Below, piece by piece: positions 43,665-52,594 of a DNA stretch of 64,000 bases. Within the stretch, counting starts at the first letter, position 1. The number at the start of each line of letters is the position of its first letter. The notes beneath the pieces were generated by a model. The model ran no database searches and had not been told where the DNA came from. It saw only the letters and a program-made list of their open reading frames with translations. Position numbers and translations under genes: made by a program. Origin of the DNA: Ruegeria sp. HKCCSA071. Lineage in GTDB: Bacteria > Pseudomonadota > Alphaproteobacteria > Rhodobacterales > Rhodobacteraceae. The DNA lies in contig NZ_JAEDOX010000008.1 of NCBI RefSeq assembly GCF_017872555.1, positions 83,495 through 147,494 of the forward strand, written 5' to 3'.

Positions 43665-43955
43665 TTAATTCACGTGCATTTTCGGGGTGAGAGTCACACC
43701 CACAGCACTCAGCACCTTCAGCACCGTGCCAAATTCGGGATTGCCGTTTTCGCTAAGTGCGCGGTAGAGGCTTTCCCGAGACAGACCAGATTTGTCGGCC
43801 ACACTCGACATACCTTTGGCCTTGGCAACATCGCCAAGTGCCGACGCGATAAGCGCCGTGTCGCTGGTTTCAAAAGCCGCTTCCAGATAGGCTTGAATGG
43901 CTTCGGGGCTGTCCAGGTAGTCAGCCGCTTCAAACTTCGTTGTTTTGACACCCAT
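43665..43955 (-). CDS. HigA-like antitoxin
   Basis: A 96-residue helix-turn-helix protein, KAKGMSSVADKSGLSRESLY RAL region at about 49-70, typical of the addiction-module antidote family. ATG at 43955 is 5 bp after the toxin stop; GGAG lies in the end of the toxin gene. Stabilises the plasmid with the toxin. Confidence 0.88.
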   Translation of the reverse strand: MGVKTTKFEAADYLDSPEAIQAYLEAAFETSDTALIASALGDVAKAKGMSSVADKSGLSRESLYRALSENGNPEFGTVLKVLSAVGVTLTPKMHVN

Positions 43956-43960
43956 ATTTT

Positions 43961-44254
43961 TTACTCCAACTCTTTTGCCATCGCTTTGGCTGTTTTGATG
44001 TCTGCCTGCTGGGATGACTTGTCTCCCCCACAAAGCAATATGATCAAAACATCACCGCGCGACACATAGTAAACGCGATACCCCTTCCCTTCGGAGATAC
44101 GCAGTTCACTCACACCTTCACCAACCGGCTTCACATCACCGGGATTGCCCAGGCTCAATCGCGTGATGCGAACCAAAATCCTGGCTCTTGCTCTTTGGTC
44201 CTTCAAACCCGTGAGCCACTTGTCGAACAGGTTCGTCTTACGAATTTCTATCAT
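43961..44254 (-). CDS. RelE/HigB-like toxin
   Basis: A 97-residue basic protein (IRKTNLFDKWLTGLKDQRAR, GNPGDVKPVGEGVSELRIS, GYRVYYV, LLCGGDKSSQ) of the Gp49/RelE-ParE killer family. Toxin-first order fits this subfamily. Likely an mRNA endonuclease. Promoter region contains a perfect palindrome. Confidence 0.88.
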   Translation of the reverse strand: MIEIRKTNLFDKWLTGLKDQRARARILVRITRLSLGNPGDVKPVGEGVSELRISEGKGYRVYYVSRGDVLIILLCGGDKSSQQADIKTAKAMAKELE

Positions 44255-44261
44255 ACCTATA

Positions 44262-44279
44262 TGTAGCCTACAGGCTACA
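44262..44279. promoter_or_regulatory. Toxin-antitoxin operator palindrome
   Basis: TGTAGCCT-AC-AGGCTACA, a perfect 8-2-8 palindrome 8 bp before the toxin start. Placement over the promoter fits autoregulation by the HigA-like protein. Confidence 0.65.
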
Positions 44280-44338
44280 ACCTTTCAAGTCAAAACAACC
44301 TATACCATTGAACTAAAATCAAAAATCATTGCTGAAAA

Positions 44339-44359
44339 GCAGGGCGCGTTGCGCCCTGC
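44339..44359 (-). terminator. Terminator of parB
   Basis: Perfect 9-bp stem GCAGGGCGC-GTT-GCGCCCTGC, followed leftwards by TTTTC. It begins 10 bp below the parB stop. Confidence 0.75.
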
Positions 44360-44369
44360 CCTGCCAGTT

Positions 44370-46235
44370 TCAGAAGCAATCCGGCACCCATGCATCGATC
44401 CGGGCTTTCTGTGCCTCGGTCACGCCCAGTGCCTTTTGATGCTCTGGATCATTGAAGAGCTTGTGCAGCGCCTCGTTCTTCGCACCTTTCTTGGATTTCG
44501 CGAAGGCTTTGAACATGTCGGCGTCGATGTGCAGGTCCAGCAGGTCTTTGTAGAGATCATCCAGCTGCCAGCCTTTCAGACGCTTGAAGCAGTTTTCAGC
44601 CGAAGGGGTCCAGATCGCGCGCATGTCTGCACCGATCTCAGCCTCGATCTCCGCCATGAACTCCGAGCGCTGGGTCAGAAACCGCCGGGCCAGAAAACCC
44701 GTGATCTCACCATTGCGGGTCTTCTTGCCCAGATCGCGAAACGCTTTGAACGCTTCCACGCTGCCTTGTGCGGCAATCTCGTGGAACTGGTCATAGGCTG
44801 CCTGTGCCGCTTCATCCCGTTCTCCGCCAAGACGCGGGTCGAGGATGAACTGGTCATCGATCTCGGGTGTGTTCCGCTCGGCACCACCATAGCCAAACCC
44901 AAACAGATTGCTGGTCAGACCGGAGGCCGGGGTGGCAAAGAAAGCAAACAGGCTCAACACATAATCAGGCTTGTCCAGCAGGGCCGTTTGAACCGCTGCC
45001 AGCCGGATCGCCACCATGTCGTCGATGAACTTCTGCGAATAAACTGGTTTTGGTTCTTCCTTGATCTCCGGTTCTTTGACCGGGGCCAGAACACCAGCCT
45101 CAATGGCAGCCTGAACATGTTCCGCCGCGACATAGGCCGGGGATGTTTTGATCTCGCCATTGTTGGTGACATAGACAAACACGCCGGACAGCTTGCGCTG
45201 CGCGTCAGAATAGAACGGCGCCGTATAGTCCTCAAGCGCGGCCAGCTCCTTTTCACCATCCGCGTCCAGAGCCTCACCCTCATAGAGTTCGGCAAGTTCG
45301 TCATACCGTTCGGCCTGTCCTTCGGTGAAGTCCCGGCTCACCATGTCCAAACGGTGCATGTCTTTCGTACCCGAGAACCCATAGGGAATGTAGCTTTCCT
45401 CATGGGTGTCCACCCAGTCCCAGCCTTCCGCGTCGCGCAGTTTTTCCGCTTCTACCGCCAGTTTCTCGGCAAACAGACGATCCAGTAACGCGCCTTCATT
45501 GAATAGGGTTTCATCGGCAAACAGATCAGCGGTGACGGTGCCGCCCGCCTCAACATAAGCCTTCTGCCCGACAAATACGGCCTTGCGGCTAGTGCTGCTA
45601 ACAGCCTCCGACGTCAGTGCCTGTTTGACATCATGCTCACTGAACCACCGACATTCTTTGGCCCGTTCCAGAACCTCCAGAATTTTCTCTTCTTCGGTGC
45701 TGACGGTCATGGCTTTGGCCAGCCCCATGCTGATCTCACCGGCTTTGAGCGCATCCAGAACGGCGGCGGGCAGACTGGCAAGCGCGAGGCGGCGGCGCAC
45801 ATGGGATTCGGTCACGCCAAACGCATTGCTGATCTTGGCAATAGACAGAGATTTCTCGGCCATTTTGCCATAAGCACGGACCTCGTCCACAGGGTCCAGT
45901 TCTTCACGGGCGGTGTTCTCCGCATTGGCCCATTGCTCAGCCACGAAGGGATTGTCCGTGACCTTAACGGGAACCTGTGCCAGATCAGCGCGCTCAGTCA
46001 CGGCGATGTTCAGAGCCCGTAGGCGGCGACCACCGGCAACGATTGCGACTTTGCCATCGGTATCGCGCAACCCGCTGAGGTTCTGGATCAAGCCACACAT
46101 AACCAAACTGTCGGCCAGAAGTGCAATACCTTCCTCACCAACCTCCTGTCGTGGGTTGATGTCAGACAGGTAGAGATCGGACAGGGATACGGTTTCGATG
46201 GTTTCCGGTGCGGTGAATGTTTCGACTTTGCTCAT
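44370..46235 (-). CDS. parB: Large plasmid ParB/RepB/Spo0J-family protein
   Basis: A 621-residue protein. N-terminal ParB domain (SLSDLYLSDINPRQEVGEEG, VAGGRRLRALN) with the catalytic-type box VAGGRRLRAL, a helix-turn-helix (KISNAFGVTESHVRRRLALA) at about 135-155, and a long C-terminal part of unknown fold. No parA lies beside it. This long ParB type occurs on Rhodobacterales and Sphingomonadales plasmids. It may act in partition or as a transcriptional regulator. Confidence 0.85.
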   Translation of the reverse strand: MSKVETFTAPETIETVSLSDLYLSDINPRQEVGEEGIALLADSLVMCGLIQNLSGLRDTDGKVAIVAGGRRLRALNIAVTERADLAQVPVKVTDNPFVAEQWANAENTAREELDPVDEVRAYGKMAEKSLSIAKISNAFGVTESHVRRRLALASLPAAVLDALKAGEISMGLAKAMTVSTEEEKILEVLERAKECRWFSEHDVKQALTSEAVSSTSRKAVFVGQKAYVEAGGTVTADLFADETLFNEGALLDRLFAEKLAVEAEKLRDAEGWDWVDTHEESYIPYGFSGTKDMHRLDMVSRDFTEGQAERYDELAELYEGEALDADGEKELAALEDYTAPFYSDAQRKLSGVFVYVTNNGEIKTSPAYVAAEHVQAAIEAGVLAPVKEPEIKEEPKPVYSQKFIDDMVAIRLAAVQTALLDKPDYVLSLFAFFATPASGLTSNLFGFGYGGAERNTPEIDDQFILDPRLGGERDEAAQAAYDQFHEIAAQGSVEAFKAFRDLGKKTRNGEITGFLARRFLTQRSEFMAEIEAEIGADMRAIWTPSAENCFKRLKGWQLDDLYKDLLDLHIDADMFKAFAKSKKGAKNEALHKLFNDPEHQKALGVTEAQKARIDAWVPDCF

Positions 46236-46280
46236 GGGGCAAATCCTTGTTTGAGTGTTTGAGATCGTGTTAAGGGTGCC

Positions 46281-46298
46281 CTACCCCTTCCGGGGTAG
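46281..46298 (-). other. GNRA-like hairpin between small gene and parB
   Basis: CTACCCC-TTCC-GGGGTAG, read leftwards with a GGAA loop, 12 bp after the 36-aa gene and 46 bp before parB. No T-run follows; it may act as an mRNA processing or attenuation element. Confidence 0.4.
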
Positions 46299-46309
46299 AG
46301 CGGAGCCGT

Positions 46310-46420
46310 TTAGATGGCTGCGTGTTGGATCAGGAAGCGGCGCGCGATGTGGAAATTGTCGCCCTTCCTGATTAGCGCCCACGCTTCTGCGATACGTTGC
46401 TGCAAGATTTCATTGCTCAT
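46310..46420 (-). CDS. Small protein (36 aa) with consensus ribosome site
   Basis: ATG at 46420 is preceded by AAGGAGGTG, a near-perfect Shine-Dalgarno. The product is 36 residues, MSNEILQQRIAEAWALIRKG then DNFHIARRFLIQHAAI, basic and helical. No family known. Sits in the same direction as and just upstream of parB. Confidence 0.55.
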   Translation of the reverse strand: MSNEILQQRIAEAWALIRKGDNFHIARRFLIQHAAI

Positions 46421-46453
46421 GGTGTTCACCTCCTTTCCGGTTTGGGATTGAGA

Positions 46454-46858
46454 TCAGTATTCGCTGGGGCACATGATGGTCAGAACGCGGCGCGTCACTG
46501 ACGTGTCAAACGGCCGGTCGGACCCATACGTGTAGTCCGTGTCGTAAAGATCGATCTTCCAGAACAGCTTCTGGTCACGGACTGTCACCGCCCCAAAGGT
46601 GTGATCGCCATAGGGGTCATTGCCCTCGTCAAACTGGTCATCCGACGCCACCGCTGCCAAAGCTGCAGTCTGGAACTCCATCCCTTCACCTGACACGCCG
46701 GGCGTGACAAATACCTGACCCTGAATTCCCTTAGAATGCATCTCGATTGCCGCAGTCGGATCGATCAGCGCTTTCCGAAATAGGTCATTCTGGGTCGCAA
46801 TCTCTGCCGCCTGCAGGCTGGTGTCAGTGTCGATGTCTTTTGTCTTTTCAATGTCCAA
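46454..46858 (-). CDS. DUF3768-domain protein
   Basis: A 134-residue protein starting at TTG 46858 (AAAGGAGAG upstream). It has the DUF3768 pattern: IATQNDLFRKAL, GQVFVTPGV, DDQFDEGNDPYGDHTFGAVT and LFWKIDLYD, and ends in RRVLTIMCPSEY. Common near plasmid ParB and mobilisation genes. Function unknown. Confidence 0.85.
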   Translation of the reverse strand: MDIEKTKDIDTDTSLQAAEIATQNDLFRKALIDPTAAIEMHSKGIQGQVFVTPGVSGEGMEFQTAALAAVASDDQFDEGNDPYGDHTFGAVTVRDQKLFWKIDLYDTDYTYGSDRPFDTSVTRRVLTIMCPSEY

Positions 46859-47385
46859 AACCGTCTCTCCTTTTGTGGTGCGACCTCTGGGGTTGATCCC
46901 CTTTGGTGCTGGTTTTGAGCCGAGCCCTGAAAGGGCGTCGTCTCTAAAACCTGCCCCGTGGCGAACGCGGAGAGGGGCGAGACAGGACCAATCGACAAGA
47001 GTGGTGCGGCCCGCAGCGCAGGCGCGCGAGGACACGGTATTGTCTATTTGTCTTGTCCGAGGGGGGAGGCCGCGCCTTCCCCCTTACGGAAGGTAGCGTT
47101 TGGCTTGTCCAAATCCCGCCTGACCCACAAGGAAAGGACAAAGGATCTCTGATCCTGCGTGAGCGCAAAAGGGACCGTCACCCGAATGGGCAGATCACCA
47201 CGGCATGGACCGACCATGACCCAAAGCCCCTGCCCCGGCTCGCAAGAGACGGGTCAGGGGCTACTGGGACAGGGAGATCATTCTGGGGTGTTCTGGGTGG
47301 AAGCCGATACGTCGGCTGAAACCTAGAGCCTGCTCACGAGCCGAAAGGCTCGGGATTTGCCACAGAAACAGACTGCAGCCCGAAG
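46859..47385. other. Non-coding region with two tetraloop hairpins
   Basis: About 530 bp, GC-rich, no convincing gene. It contains AGCCGA-TACG-TCGGCT (47302-47317) and CGAGCC-GAAA-GGCTCG (47337-47352), hairpins closed by UNCG-like and GNRA tetraloops. May be a leader RNA of the DUF3768 gene or an independent RNA. Confidence 0.45.
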
Positions 47386-47637
47386 TCACTCACCGACCGG
47401 AACATACCCTCGACGGAGCTTTTGCTTTTCGAGATTGTGGAGCGCGTCACTAGCCAGGGCTTCGTCATCATACGTCACCATCATGGCTTGCCCGTTCGTG
47501 CCAATACGCCCCCAGGTACGAAGCACTGAAACCTCCCCAAACAACGTCGGCTGCAACTCGATGCCATAGAACCGCGCCATGTTGATCTCAGGGTCCACAT
47601 GGATCAGGTGCACAGGTGTGGTGTCTGTCAGCTCCAT
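47386..47637 (-). CDS. WGR-domain protein
   Basis: An 83-residue protein that is essentially one WGR domain: ARFYGIELQPTLFGEVSVLR, TWGRIGTNGQ, then a helix (ALASDALHNLEKQKLRRGYV). WGR domains bind DNA ends or nucleic acids. ATG at 47637 has no strong ribosome site; the frame is open further upstream but the extra part is not family-like. Confidence 0.8.
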   Translation of the reverse strand: MELTDTTPVHLIHVDPEINMARFYGIELQPTLFGEVSVLRTWGRIGTNGQAMMVTYDDEALASDALHNLEKQKLRRGYVPVGE

Positions 47638-47888
47638 GACGCGATTGTCGATCAATAAAGCTCGTCTGTCCAATGACTTTGCTGGAACAGTCAATTGGCA
47701 AGGATTCAGAACCGTGATGAAAACATTCGACAACTCAATCTGTCTGATGCTTGCCTCGTACCCATCCAGGTACAAGAGCTCATATTGGCACCATTCCACA
47801 TTCCGCTGCTGGAACCGTTGTGACCACTGGCCAGAGTAGGTACGGTTTTCTCATATCTTGCAAAACGAAATAGAAGGATGAAGGCAAC

Positions 47889-48281
47889 GTGGCTGAAATC
47901 TTGGAAGGCGGATGTTTTTGCGGTGAGGTTCGATACCAGGTCACTGGCAGCGCAGTAATGCAACTCATGTGTTTTTGCAGTGATTGCCTATCGATGACCG
48001 GAACGGACGGTTATGCCGGGTACATGATAAAGTCGGAAGACCTGCAGCTGCTGAAAGGCAAACCACGGACCTTTGAGAAGACCTCAAAGGAAGGTCGACC
48101 TGTCATCAAGCATTTTTGTGGCACCTGCGGATCAGGCCTGTGGGGCGTGACAGCCTTCGGATTGACGAGCATTGCGGCTGGGACATTGGATGAGCCAAAC
48201 AACTTCAAGCCAACGAGCAAGGTTTTTGTGAAAGATGCCCCCAACTGGGCCAGGGTTCCCCACCATTTGGAAGAAATGTAG
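47889..48281 (+). CDS. GFA-family (glutathione-dependent formaldehyde-activating-like) protein
   Basis: A 130-residue zinc protein starting at GTG 47889: GGCFCGEVRYQV, CFCSDCLSMTG, and HFCGTCGSGLWG, the three Cys groups of the GFA fold. Members bind glutathione adducts or have other roles. Alone between the WGR gene and the SH3 gene. Confidence 0.85.
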   Translation: MAEILEGGCFCGEVRYQVTGSAVMQLMCFCSDCLSMTGTDGYAGYMIKSEDLQLLKGKPRTFEKTSKEGRPVIKHFCGTCGSGLWGVTAFGLTSIAAGTLDEPNNFKPTSKVFVKDAPNWARVPHHLEEM

Positions 48282-48383
48282 CGTTTGAAGCTTTGGTATC
48301 ACCTACATTTCTGTCTTGGAGTTGTTCCTCTTGGTGACCCGAGTTGCTACGATTGTCGTTGAGGCAATAAGCAGGACATCGCG

Positions 48384-48686
48384 ATGCGCAATGCAATCTT
48401 TTTACCCCTAATGGCTTTGTTCCTGGGGGTCGTCATGGACGTTAAACCGGCGGCGGCCGCGTCACTCGGAACATATGAGGTTTTTGGCGTCGAAGACGGT
48501 GACATGCTAAAAATGCGCAGTGGGCCTGGAACAGGGTTCAATGTGATCGTTGGTCTTCCAAATGGAACCGCACTACGAGTTCACGGCTGTGAGCAGACCG
48601 GTGGCACCCGTTGGTGCCGCGTCTCTTTGGAGCGCGCGCGCAAGCTTAAGGGATACGTCTCTTGGGCATATTTGCGGAAAATCTAA
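48384..48686 (+). CDS. Exported bacterial SH3-domain protein
   Basis: A 100-residue protein: signal peptide (AIFLPLMALFLGVVMDVKPA AAA end) and one SH3b domain (DMLKMRSGPGTGFNVIVGLP, RWCRVSLE, GYVSWAYLRK). Probably binds cell-wall or acts as a periplasmic adaptor. Confidence 0.8.
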   Translation: MRNAIFLPLMALFLGVVMDVKPAAAASLGTYEVFGVEDGDMLKMRSGPGTGFNVIVGLPNGTALRVHGCEQTGGTRWCRVSLERARKLKGYVSWAYLRKI

Positions 48687-48829
48687 TACGACAGCGATCA
48701 GCACCACCATCTTTTAGCAATCATAGAATACCGGCGGAAACGCCCTGACGAATCCACTAGTTGGGCTCACACCCGTCGTCGAAGCGGCTCGCAACATCCC
48801 CGAATTCGCTGGGTTCAGGACGGCCCTAA

Positions 48830-48982
48830 GGCTTTGACTGGGGAGCGCTTGATCGCCTGCACCGTAACGGATTGATCCTGGACCCGGTTGGAAAGGCAAA
48901 ATCGGTGGTACTGACCGATGAAGGCCTGCGCCGCTCCGAAAAGCTTTTCACAGAGCTTTTTGGGCGGGAGCCAAAGACATAG
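48830..48982 (+). pseudogene. 3' fragment of a DUF6429-family gene
   Basis: After an in-frame TAA at 48827 the frame reads GFDWGALDRLHRNGLILDPV then GKAKSVVLTDEGLRRSEKL to a TAG at 48982, matching the C-terminal half of DUF6429 proteins. The first half is missing. Indicates past transposon or recombination activity here, as DUF6429 genes are often linked with insertion sequences. Confidence 0.6.
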
Positions 48983-49097
48983 CATTCGCCATGACAAGTC
49001 CCTCCATGTAACGCAGGTCTGCATACGCGTGTGGGCTGGCTGGCGGTTGCAATCTGCGCTAAATCGCCCCTGTCCGGCAAACAGGGAGAAGCTGAAG

Positions 49098-50444
49098 ATG
49101 ACAACGGGGAACGATCTTGGTGGGCTCATCGGGTTTATCACCCGTGACGAGATTTGGCATGAGCGGCTCGCTGATGTGTTGGACGAGCATTTTCTGCCAG
49201 CGCTCGAGGCCTTCGATCTTGAGTTCGAGGATCTGGGCGACTTGCTGGGCGAGGATTGGCCGATGGTCCTGTGGGGTGGTGGCCTGGAAGATTTGCTGGG
49301 CAGGACATTCGGAGCGGACGCCGAAAACGCTGCGGATGCTTATCTGAAAGGGAGCGGTTCCAAGGAGAGTGCGCAGACCCGCGCCTATATCAAAGGATTG
49401 CGGGACGCGTCGGTCAGCCTTTATGAGGTGAGCGAGGTAGACCCCGGCAGATCCATGGTCTTGCGCAACATGCTTTCGGACGCAGAGCCGGTTACCGTCC
49501 GGGAACACAGCGCGACGCAGATGCTGCAGCGATGGGATCGCATCGCAGCTCGGGTTGTCGCACAGGGGGATTATAACGTGATCTCGGGGGCGCTGCTCCC
49601 ATTCGACCCCGACACCGTCGCGTTTTTTGAAGACGGGCTCCGCTCCGTGTTGAAATTGAACCCCGACGTTGAACTGAGGCTGACACAGGATCAGCTACAC
49701 CGTTCCGCACCCCTCTTCACCAATGCCTGGCTCTTCGCACATCTGCCGAACCTACTGGATCCGGAACCACCACAAATCAGCAACAGCGATGGCGACAACC
49801 TGCTCTTTCACGACATGCGCTTCCCCCTCGCCAGCAAAGTGACGCAAAGCCAGGTATCTGAAAAGCTAACACAGTCCGCAGAACTCGTGATCTCAGGCCA
49901 GAAGGATTGGACCTGGCTTGACCTCGACACCCCGTCCGGCACCAAGCACGGCACCGGCCTCGTGTTGGACAAATCAATGTCAGGGGCCTCCGTGCTTGGG
50001 TCCCTAGATCTGAAAGGCAAAACACTCACGCTGTCTGTGAACTCTACAGCGCGCGCTGAACGCGGCGAAGCCCTGGTCCGGGACCTCCTGGGCGACCTGG
50101 TGAAATCTCCGCTGACATCAATCCAGACCGCCGAACAGATGATGGCGGATGACAGCACGAGTAACGGAGTGGCAGAAGAAGAGGACATCCCCCGTGCCCT
50201 TGCCCGTCAGATGGCCCACGAATATCTCGAACAGCATTACCGCGATACGCTTGACCAGCCGATTCCTGCCCTGGATGGCAAGACCCCGCGCCAGGCCGTT
50301 CGCAGCACGGCGGGCAGGAAGAAAGTCATAGACTGGCTGAAGACAATCGAAAACCGCAGCGCGCGCCAGACCGGCTCTCCGGTGGCTGAGTATGATTTCA
50401 GCTGGATGTGGGACGAGCTCGGATTGTCAGATCATCGAAAGTGA
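49098..50444 (+). CDS. Large hypothetical protein with MbcA/Xre-like C-terminal motif
   Basis: A 448-residue acidic protein. ATG at 49098 follows GGGAGAAG; the upstream extension is not used. The end (about 375-415) reads LDQPIPALDGKTPRQAV then GRKKVIDWLKTIEN, which resembles the short conserved motif seen at the end of SEC-C/MbcA-type proteins. The rest is not recognised. Probably soluble. Confidence 0.7.
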   Translation: MTTGNDLGGLIGFITRDEIWHERLADVLDEHFLPALEAFDLEFEDLGDLLGEDWPMVLWGGGLEDLLGRTFGADAENAADAYLKGSGSKESAQTRAYIKGLRDASVSLYEVSEVDPGRSMVLRNMLSDAEPVTVREHSATQMLQRWDRIAARVVAQGDYNVISGALLPFDPDTVAFFEDGLRSVLKLNPDVELRLTQDQLHRSAPLFTNAWLFAHLPNLLDPEPPQISNSDGDNLLFHDMRFPLASKVTQSQVSEKLTQSAELVISGQKDWTWLDLDTPSGTKHGTGLVLDKSMSGASVLGSLDLKGKTLTLSVNSTARAERGEALVRDLLGDLVKSPLTSIQTAEQMMADDSTSNGVAEEEDIPRALARQMAHEYLEQHYRDTLDQPIPALDGKTPRQAVRSTAGRKKVIDWLKTIENRSARQTGSPVAEYDFSWMWDELGLSDHRK

Positions 50445-50500
50445 ACCAGCGGTAGTTCTCACAATACCCATTCCAAAACTTCTCTTTCAGAGCCAATCGA

Positions 50501-50794
50501 CTAATCCATGTTTTCCCGACTGCGTCTTGCAGAAATGTGGCAAGGGTTATGCCTCCGCTGCGCGTCCAGATGGTTTGCCTCATGGCAGCTGGGGCATAAC
50601 AAAATTACAGTCTCGGTAGAAACACCGGTTTCATAATCGAAACAGTACTCTTGACCACATATTTCCAGCACCTCTCCACTCTTGGCCAGTTCCGAACTTG
50701 TCACCTCGCAGTGATCACAAATTCCGTCCAAGAGAGGTGATTGGAGTTCAGAAAGAACCACTGTTTTCTGAAAATTGCACACTCTGTCACTCAT
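50501..50794 (-). CDS. Cys/His-rich HNH-like hypothetical protein
   Basis: A 97-residue protein with CDHCEVTSSEL, ICGQEYCFDYETG and LLCPSCHEANHLDAQRRHNP, four to five CxxC or CxxCH pairs, typical of an HNH- or zinc-ribbon-type protein. ATG at 50794. An alternative frame downstream is rejected. Alone. Confidence 0.5.
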   Translation of the reverse strand: MSDRVCNFQKTVVLSELQSPLLDGICDHCEVTSSELAKSGEVLEICGQEYCFDYETGVSTETVILLCPSCHEANHLDAQRRHNPCHISARRSRENMD

Positions 50795-50995
50795 AACTGC
50801 TTCAGGCTTTCACAAAATGGTGAAGAGAGAAAGCTTGTGAAACAAGAATTCAAGGGAATGTGACATAGCCCAATGGGTTCGAGATTTAGTTTCGCCGATC
50901 ATTGCCTGTAAGCTGCGCGGCGCGTCGAACTTTCACGTCAGCCGCCATCCCACAACAGACCCGCGCACATCAAAATACAACCTGGGCTAGTCCTC

Positions 50996-51286
50996 TCAGC
51001 GAAACGCGTCGTTGTCCGCCTTCACCCGACCAATAGACGGCAAAGCGAAGTGGTTTCCCAGCACAATACATCCCGTTTCCGAGGCGCTTTCCAACAGTTT
51101 CCGACGGGATGTCACGGCCATCTCAGCATCGGAATCAAACATAAAATGCCACTCGGGATGCCAGCACTGGGCGGTTGTATGGATTGCATCACCTGTAATC
51201 AGAGCGCGCCGGTCGCCACTGGTGATTTCGACCGAGACATGACCTGGTGTATGGCCTGGCGTGGGGATCAGAGTGACGGAATACAC
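50996..51286 (-). pseudogene. Truncated MBL-fold hydrolase (3' third)
   Basis: 96 codons encode the end of a metallo-beta-lactamase-fold hydrolase: IPTPGHTPGHVSVEI, ALITGDAIH, GCIVLGNHFALPSIGRV. The N-terminal two thirds with the HxHxDH motif are missing; a stop lies just upstream. Probably cut by recombination with the homocysteine methyltransferase segment. Confidence 0.72.
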
Positions 51287-51370
51287 CCTGTCGCAGTCCT
51301 AAGGTTCACAGGAGGCCCGAGACAAAGTAGGTTTCTTGTGCAGAGGTAACGGCAATAGGCGTGGATCAGA

Positions 51371-52282
51371 ATGGCGCGACAGCTCCCACTCGAAGGTAAC
51401 AAGCCCTTTCTGGTTTACGCCGGCACTGGCACCGACCTGATTTTCAATCATGGAGTTGAGCTTCCCGGTTTCGCGTCGTTTCCATTGCTGGAAGAACCTG
51501 GCACCAGGGTGATACTGGCCGGTCAAATGCAGGCACTTGTCGATCTGGCCCGTGAAATGAATGTCGGATGCATCCTTGATGCGCCCACATGGATGGCGAA
51601 CGCCGACCGGGCAGAGCCCTTGGGGTACGATGCAGAGCGGCTCGTCGAAGTAAACAAAGATGCGGTCAGTCTAATGGAAGACGTGCGCCAAGCATCCGCT
51701 CGCGATGATGTACTGGTGTCGGCCTGTATCGGTCCGCGTTATGATCCTTACGCCGACATCCCGCCGGTACCCATCGAAGATGCACGTCAGTACCACGCTG
51801 CTCAAATGCAAAGCCTGAAAGACACAAGCGTCGACCTGGTCACCGCTTATACATTCAACCGTCCAAGCGAGGCAGCGGGTTGCATCCTCGCCGCCCGAGA
51901 CGCTGATCTGCCGATCATCATGTCTCTGGTTGTTGAGACAGACGGGTGCCTGGCAGACGGAACCAAACTTGTGGACGGCATAGACCAAATCGACGCGGCA
52001 ACCGACTCGGCGGCGATGTTTTTTATGGTCAACTGCGCTCACCCTACCCATTTCGCCGGAGCGATTGGCAACCACCCCCGGCTGAGAGGCCTTGTGGCGA
52101 ACGCTTCGAGTTGCTCGCATGCGGAACTTGACGAAGCGGATGAGCTGGACGAAGGCGATCCAATTGAACTTGGTAAACAGATTGCCGCGATTGCGCAGCA
52201 GAATCCGTCGATTCAAGTATTTGGAGGATGCTGCGGTACCGACATGCGCCATCTGAAATCGATGATCAGCGAATTAGCATAG
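51371..52282 (+). CDS. Homocysteine S-methyltransferase-family protein
   Basis: A 303-residue protein with the family's zinc Cys in VNCAHP (near 220) and GGCCGTDMRHL (near 288-298), and a TIM-barrel start (LVYAGTGTDLIFN). Uses S-methylmethionine or a related donor to methylate homocysteine or selenocysteine analogues. Length as usual. Stands alone. Confidence 0.82.
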   Translation: MARQLPLEGNKPFLVYAGTGTDLIFNHGVELPGFASFPLLEEPGTRVILAGQMQALVDLAREMNVGCILDAPTWMANADRAEPLGYDAERLVEVNKDAVSLMEDVRQASARDDVLVSACIGPRYDPYADIPPVPIEDARQYHAAQMQSLKDTSVDLVTAYTFNRPSEAAGCILAARDADLPIIMSLVVETDGCLADGTKLVDGIDQIDAATDSAAMFFMVNCAHPTHFAGAIGNHPRLRGLVANASSCSHAELDEADELDEGDPIELGKQIAAIAQQNPSIQVFGGCCGTDMRHLKSMISELA

Positions 52283-52594
52283 CCAACTTGGTTCAATCTG
52301 AGCGATAACGCTGAGATCTAAGGTGCTCCCGTAATTTCTTTCCACAACTTGTTGGGAGATCGGCCCTTAGCCGACATCCAGCAGACACTCTTGATGCTGC
52401 GGTCGCAACCCGCATAGCCGCCGTTCGCTGCACCTGCTCCAATTGGGTCATGGTCGAGGTCTGAAGCGCGGACGAAGCTGCCTTCGGATTGCTGTCCCAC
52501 GCGTCAAGATGGCACTGTTCAAGCGATGCGCAATTTGTAAACTCGTTACAGTAATCTAATACAGTACATCGCGAAGTCAGTTGGAGTGGATGTA
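52283..52594. other. Non-coding gap with repeat
   Basis: About 310 bp with no gene. It contains the 12-mer GCCGTTCGCTGC (52419-52430), which recurs at 53690-53701, on the other side of the DUF1254 gene. These look like scattered intergenic repeats of the host genome. Confidence 0.4.

Noticed and set aside
44145..45488. 447-codon plus-strand ORF opposite parB and its terminator
   Set aside because: Runs antisense through ParB and across a terminator hairpin; no domain recognised.
50398..50583. 61-codon minus-strand ORF overlapping the Cys-rich gene
   Set aside because: Overlaps a better-supported frame with regular CxxC motifs; no own ribosome site.
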